Source: Pogona vitticeps
Lineage: Eukaryota; Chordata; Lepidosauria; Squamata; Agamidae
Direction of reading: 5' to 3'
Length of the DNA stretch: 64,000 nucleotides
NCBI RefSeq assembly: GCF_051106095.1
Contig: NC_135789.1
Location: forward strand, 19,019,501-19,083,500
Position 1 is the first letter of the stretch, and the number at the start of each line of letters is the position of its first letter. Shown piece by piece: positions 62,451 through 64,000 of the stretch. Made by a program: the position numbers and the translations under genes. The notes beneath the pieces are model-generated. The model worked only from the letters and a program-made list of their open reading frames with translations. It was not told the origin of the DNA and searched no databases.

Positions 62451-64000
62451 CTTGGCCCCCTCAGGAAGTGCGGGAGACCCGGAAGTGGCAGGAGCGCCAG
62501 CTGGTGGAGGTGGACAGCAGCCGCCAGCAGGAGTACGAGTCTAAGATCGCCCAAGCCCTGGAGGACCTCCGGAGCCAGTATGAGGGGCAGATCCAGCTTT
62601 ACCGGCAGGAGCTGGAGGACAGCTACCAGGCCAAGGTGAGCCAGGAGGGGGAGAGGGGGGCGATTGAGAAAACCACTCCCCATATCGATGGCTTTGCAGC
62701 TCTGGCTGTTGTTGAGCTAGGACCGGTGTGCAGGGAGAGGCCGCCTCTTCCAAGGGCCGGGCTTCTTCTCCTTCGGAGCCTGGCCCAAGCATGACCAGCC
62801 CCCTTTGGTTCTCTTTCCTAGCTGGAGAATGCCAAGCTCTGTTCCGATCAGAATGACAAAGCGGCCAGCGCTGCGCGGGAGGAGCTGAAGGAGGCCCGCG
62901 TGCGGATTGAGTCCCTCTCCTACCAGCTCTCGGGCCTGCAGAGGCAGGTGAGTCCAAGAACCCCCTACCTGGGGCTCCAGTTTGAGCAGCGGTGGTGGGA
63001 GTCTCCCAGTAGGAAGGGCCTCCACGGTCTTTCCTCCAGCCCGTCTTTCATTGGGACAGGTGCCCCCGGAGGAGCCCTGCACCTTCGGTCCCAAGGGCCC
63101 TTTGGCTGTCTCAACGCCTTTCTCAGTCCCCGCTTAGCGCTTTCTCTCTCTAGGCAAGCGCAGCTGAGGAGCGGATCCGGGAGCTGGAGGAGCTGATGGC
63201 CGGCGAGCGTGAGAAGTTCCGAAAGATGCTGGATGCCAAAGAGCGGGAGATGACCGAGATGCGGGACCAGATGCAGCAGCAGTTGATGGAGTACCAGGAG
63301 CTGCTGGACGTCAAGCTGGCCCTCGACATGGAGATCGGTGCCTACCGGAAGCTGCTGGAAGGGGAGGAGGAGAGGTCAGTGCGCCCTGGGGGTGGCCAGA
63401 CGAAGCAGGCTTTGATCACGGGTGGGCCTGGGACATACCCACTCCTGGCCCTCCTGGAGTGGCCACGGCTCTCCCGGCCCTGGGCGGGGTGGCCCATCTT
63501 CACTTCCTTGCTTCCCCCCCCCTCCTGCAGGCTGAAGCTTTCCCCGAGCCCCCCGTCACGCATCACGGTCTCGCGGGCCACCTCCTCCAGCAGCGCTTCG
63601 GCTGCGCGCTCGTCCCGGGGGAAGCGGAAGCGGGTGGAAGCCGAGGAGCTCTCAGGCAGCTTCTCCAGTGGGATCGGGACTGGGAGTAGCAGTGCCACCA
63701 GCAGCACTGGCACCGGCACCAGCACCCGCTTCCAGGTGACGCAGCAGGCCTCGGCCAAAGGCAGCATCAGCATCGAGGAGATTGACCTGGAGGGGAAGTA
63801 CGTGCAGCTGAAGAACTGCTCCGACAAGGTAGGGGGACGGGAGTGTGTGTGTGTGTGTGTGTGTGCATGAGGGGGGAAGAAGAGAGAGAGAAGGTAAGCA
63901 TTCAGTCCCCAGGGCCAGACAGAGAGGAAGGATCCTGGTCCCCCTGCAGTGCTCTTGACAAGCCTCCCTCTGCGTTGTCTTCTCCTCTCTGGGCAGGATC
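58864..64000 (+). CDS. LMNB2: lamin B2, 5' part (head and rod; tail outside window)
   Basis: Type V intermediate filament of the nuclear lamina. Exons: 58864-59094, 60576-60712, 61236-61392, 62018-62143, 62465-62635, 62822-62947, 63154-63374, 63531-63828, and the first four bases of the next (63997-64000, GATC, the DQ of the human sequence). Sizes 157, 126, 171, 126 and 221 are the standard lamin exon sizes. The frame gives 489 aa: a Ser/Pro-rich head with a mitotic CDK1 site (LSPARISR, Ser26), coil 1A from [20 protein letters not shown], the full rod, and the rod-end motif [28 protein letters not shown]. Next come LSPSP and the nuclear localisation signal [11 protein letters not shown], and the lamin tail begins at [19 protein letters not shown]. 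The REV-TGIK junction and NLS context match B2, not B1. The Ig-fold and CaaX end lie to the right. Confidence 0.97.
62410..62449. repeat. (GT)n microsatellite before LMNB2 exon 5
   Basis: About 20 GT units ending 15 bp before the exon 5 acceptor, so it replaces the usual polypyrimidine tract. Confidence 0.9.
63844..63866. repeat. (GT)n microsatellite in LMNB2 intron 8
   Basis: About 11 GT units shortly after the exon 8 donor. Confidence 0.9.

Overview
This is a vertebrate nuclear, gene-dense, GC-rich window with spliced genes whose products are close relatives of genes on human 19p13.3. A CR1-type LINE 3' end (36.1 kb), many CA/GT, GA and GGAA/GGAT microsatellites, long runs of G or C and compact introns suggest a sauropsid, probably a squamate reptile. 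That placement is inference; no species marker was read.

Layout, left to right. 1-4.1 kb: the 3' two thirds of ADAMTSL5 (+), a secreted matrix protein. 8.5-11.4 kb: a three-exon BTB-BACK-Kelch gene (-) of the KLHL type. 13.1-14.4 kb: LSM7 (-), sharing a head-to-head promoter with SPPL2B (+, 14.7-21.5 kb, 3'UTR to about 23.4 kb). 26.0-33.0 kb: TMPRSS9/polyserase-1 (+), a membrane protein with three tandem trypsin-like domains, the third lacking its serine. 33.5-34.9 kb: TIMM13 (-), tail to tail with TMPRSS9. 35.3-36.35 kb: a degenerate tandem repeat of about 41 bp whose every unit carries a CTCF-like core, interrupted by the CR1 fragment. 36.9-37.3 kb: a CpG-rich block ending in a strong splice donor, probably the LINGO3 promoter and first exon. 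37.3-52.2 kb: non-coding, probably LINGO3 first intron, with a 1.4 kb compound GGAA/GGAT satellite. 52.2-54.1 kb: the single coding exon of LINGO3 (+). 58.6-64.0 kb: promoter and first eight coding exons of LMNB2 (+), with four bases of exon 9 at the window edge.

Exon borders were set by reading frame, GT/GC..AG signals and recalled human homologues. The in-window totals are phase-consistent: KLHL 546 aa, LSM7 103, SPPL2B 632, TMPRSS9 1111, TIMM13 93, LINGO3 610, LMNB2 489 aa so far.

The genes do not form one pathway; most are housekeeping or cell-surface genes kept together by synteny. The order differs from human: there LMNB2 follows TIMM13 directly and its 3' end abuts the TIMM13 promoter (the lamin B2 replication origin), with LINGO3 on the other side of LSM7. 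Here LINGO3 and the CTCF-like array lie between TIMM13 and LMNB2, and LMNB2 is flipped. The most unusual finding is the CTCF-like array at 35.3-36.35 kb; next are a 17-bp inverted YY1-type repeat in the LMNB2 promoter, a GC-AG intron in LSM7, and a second LDLa module in TMPRSS9.
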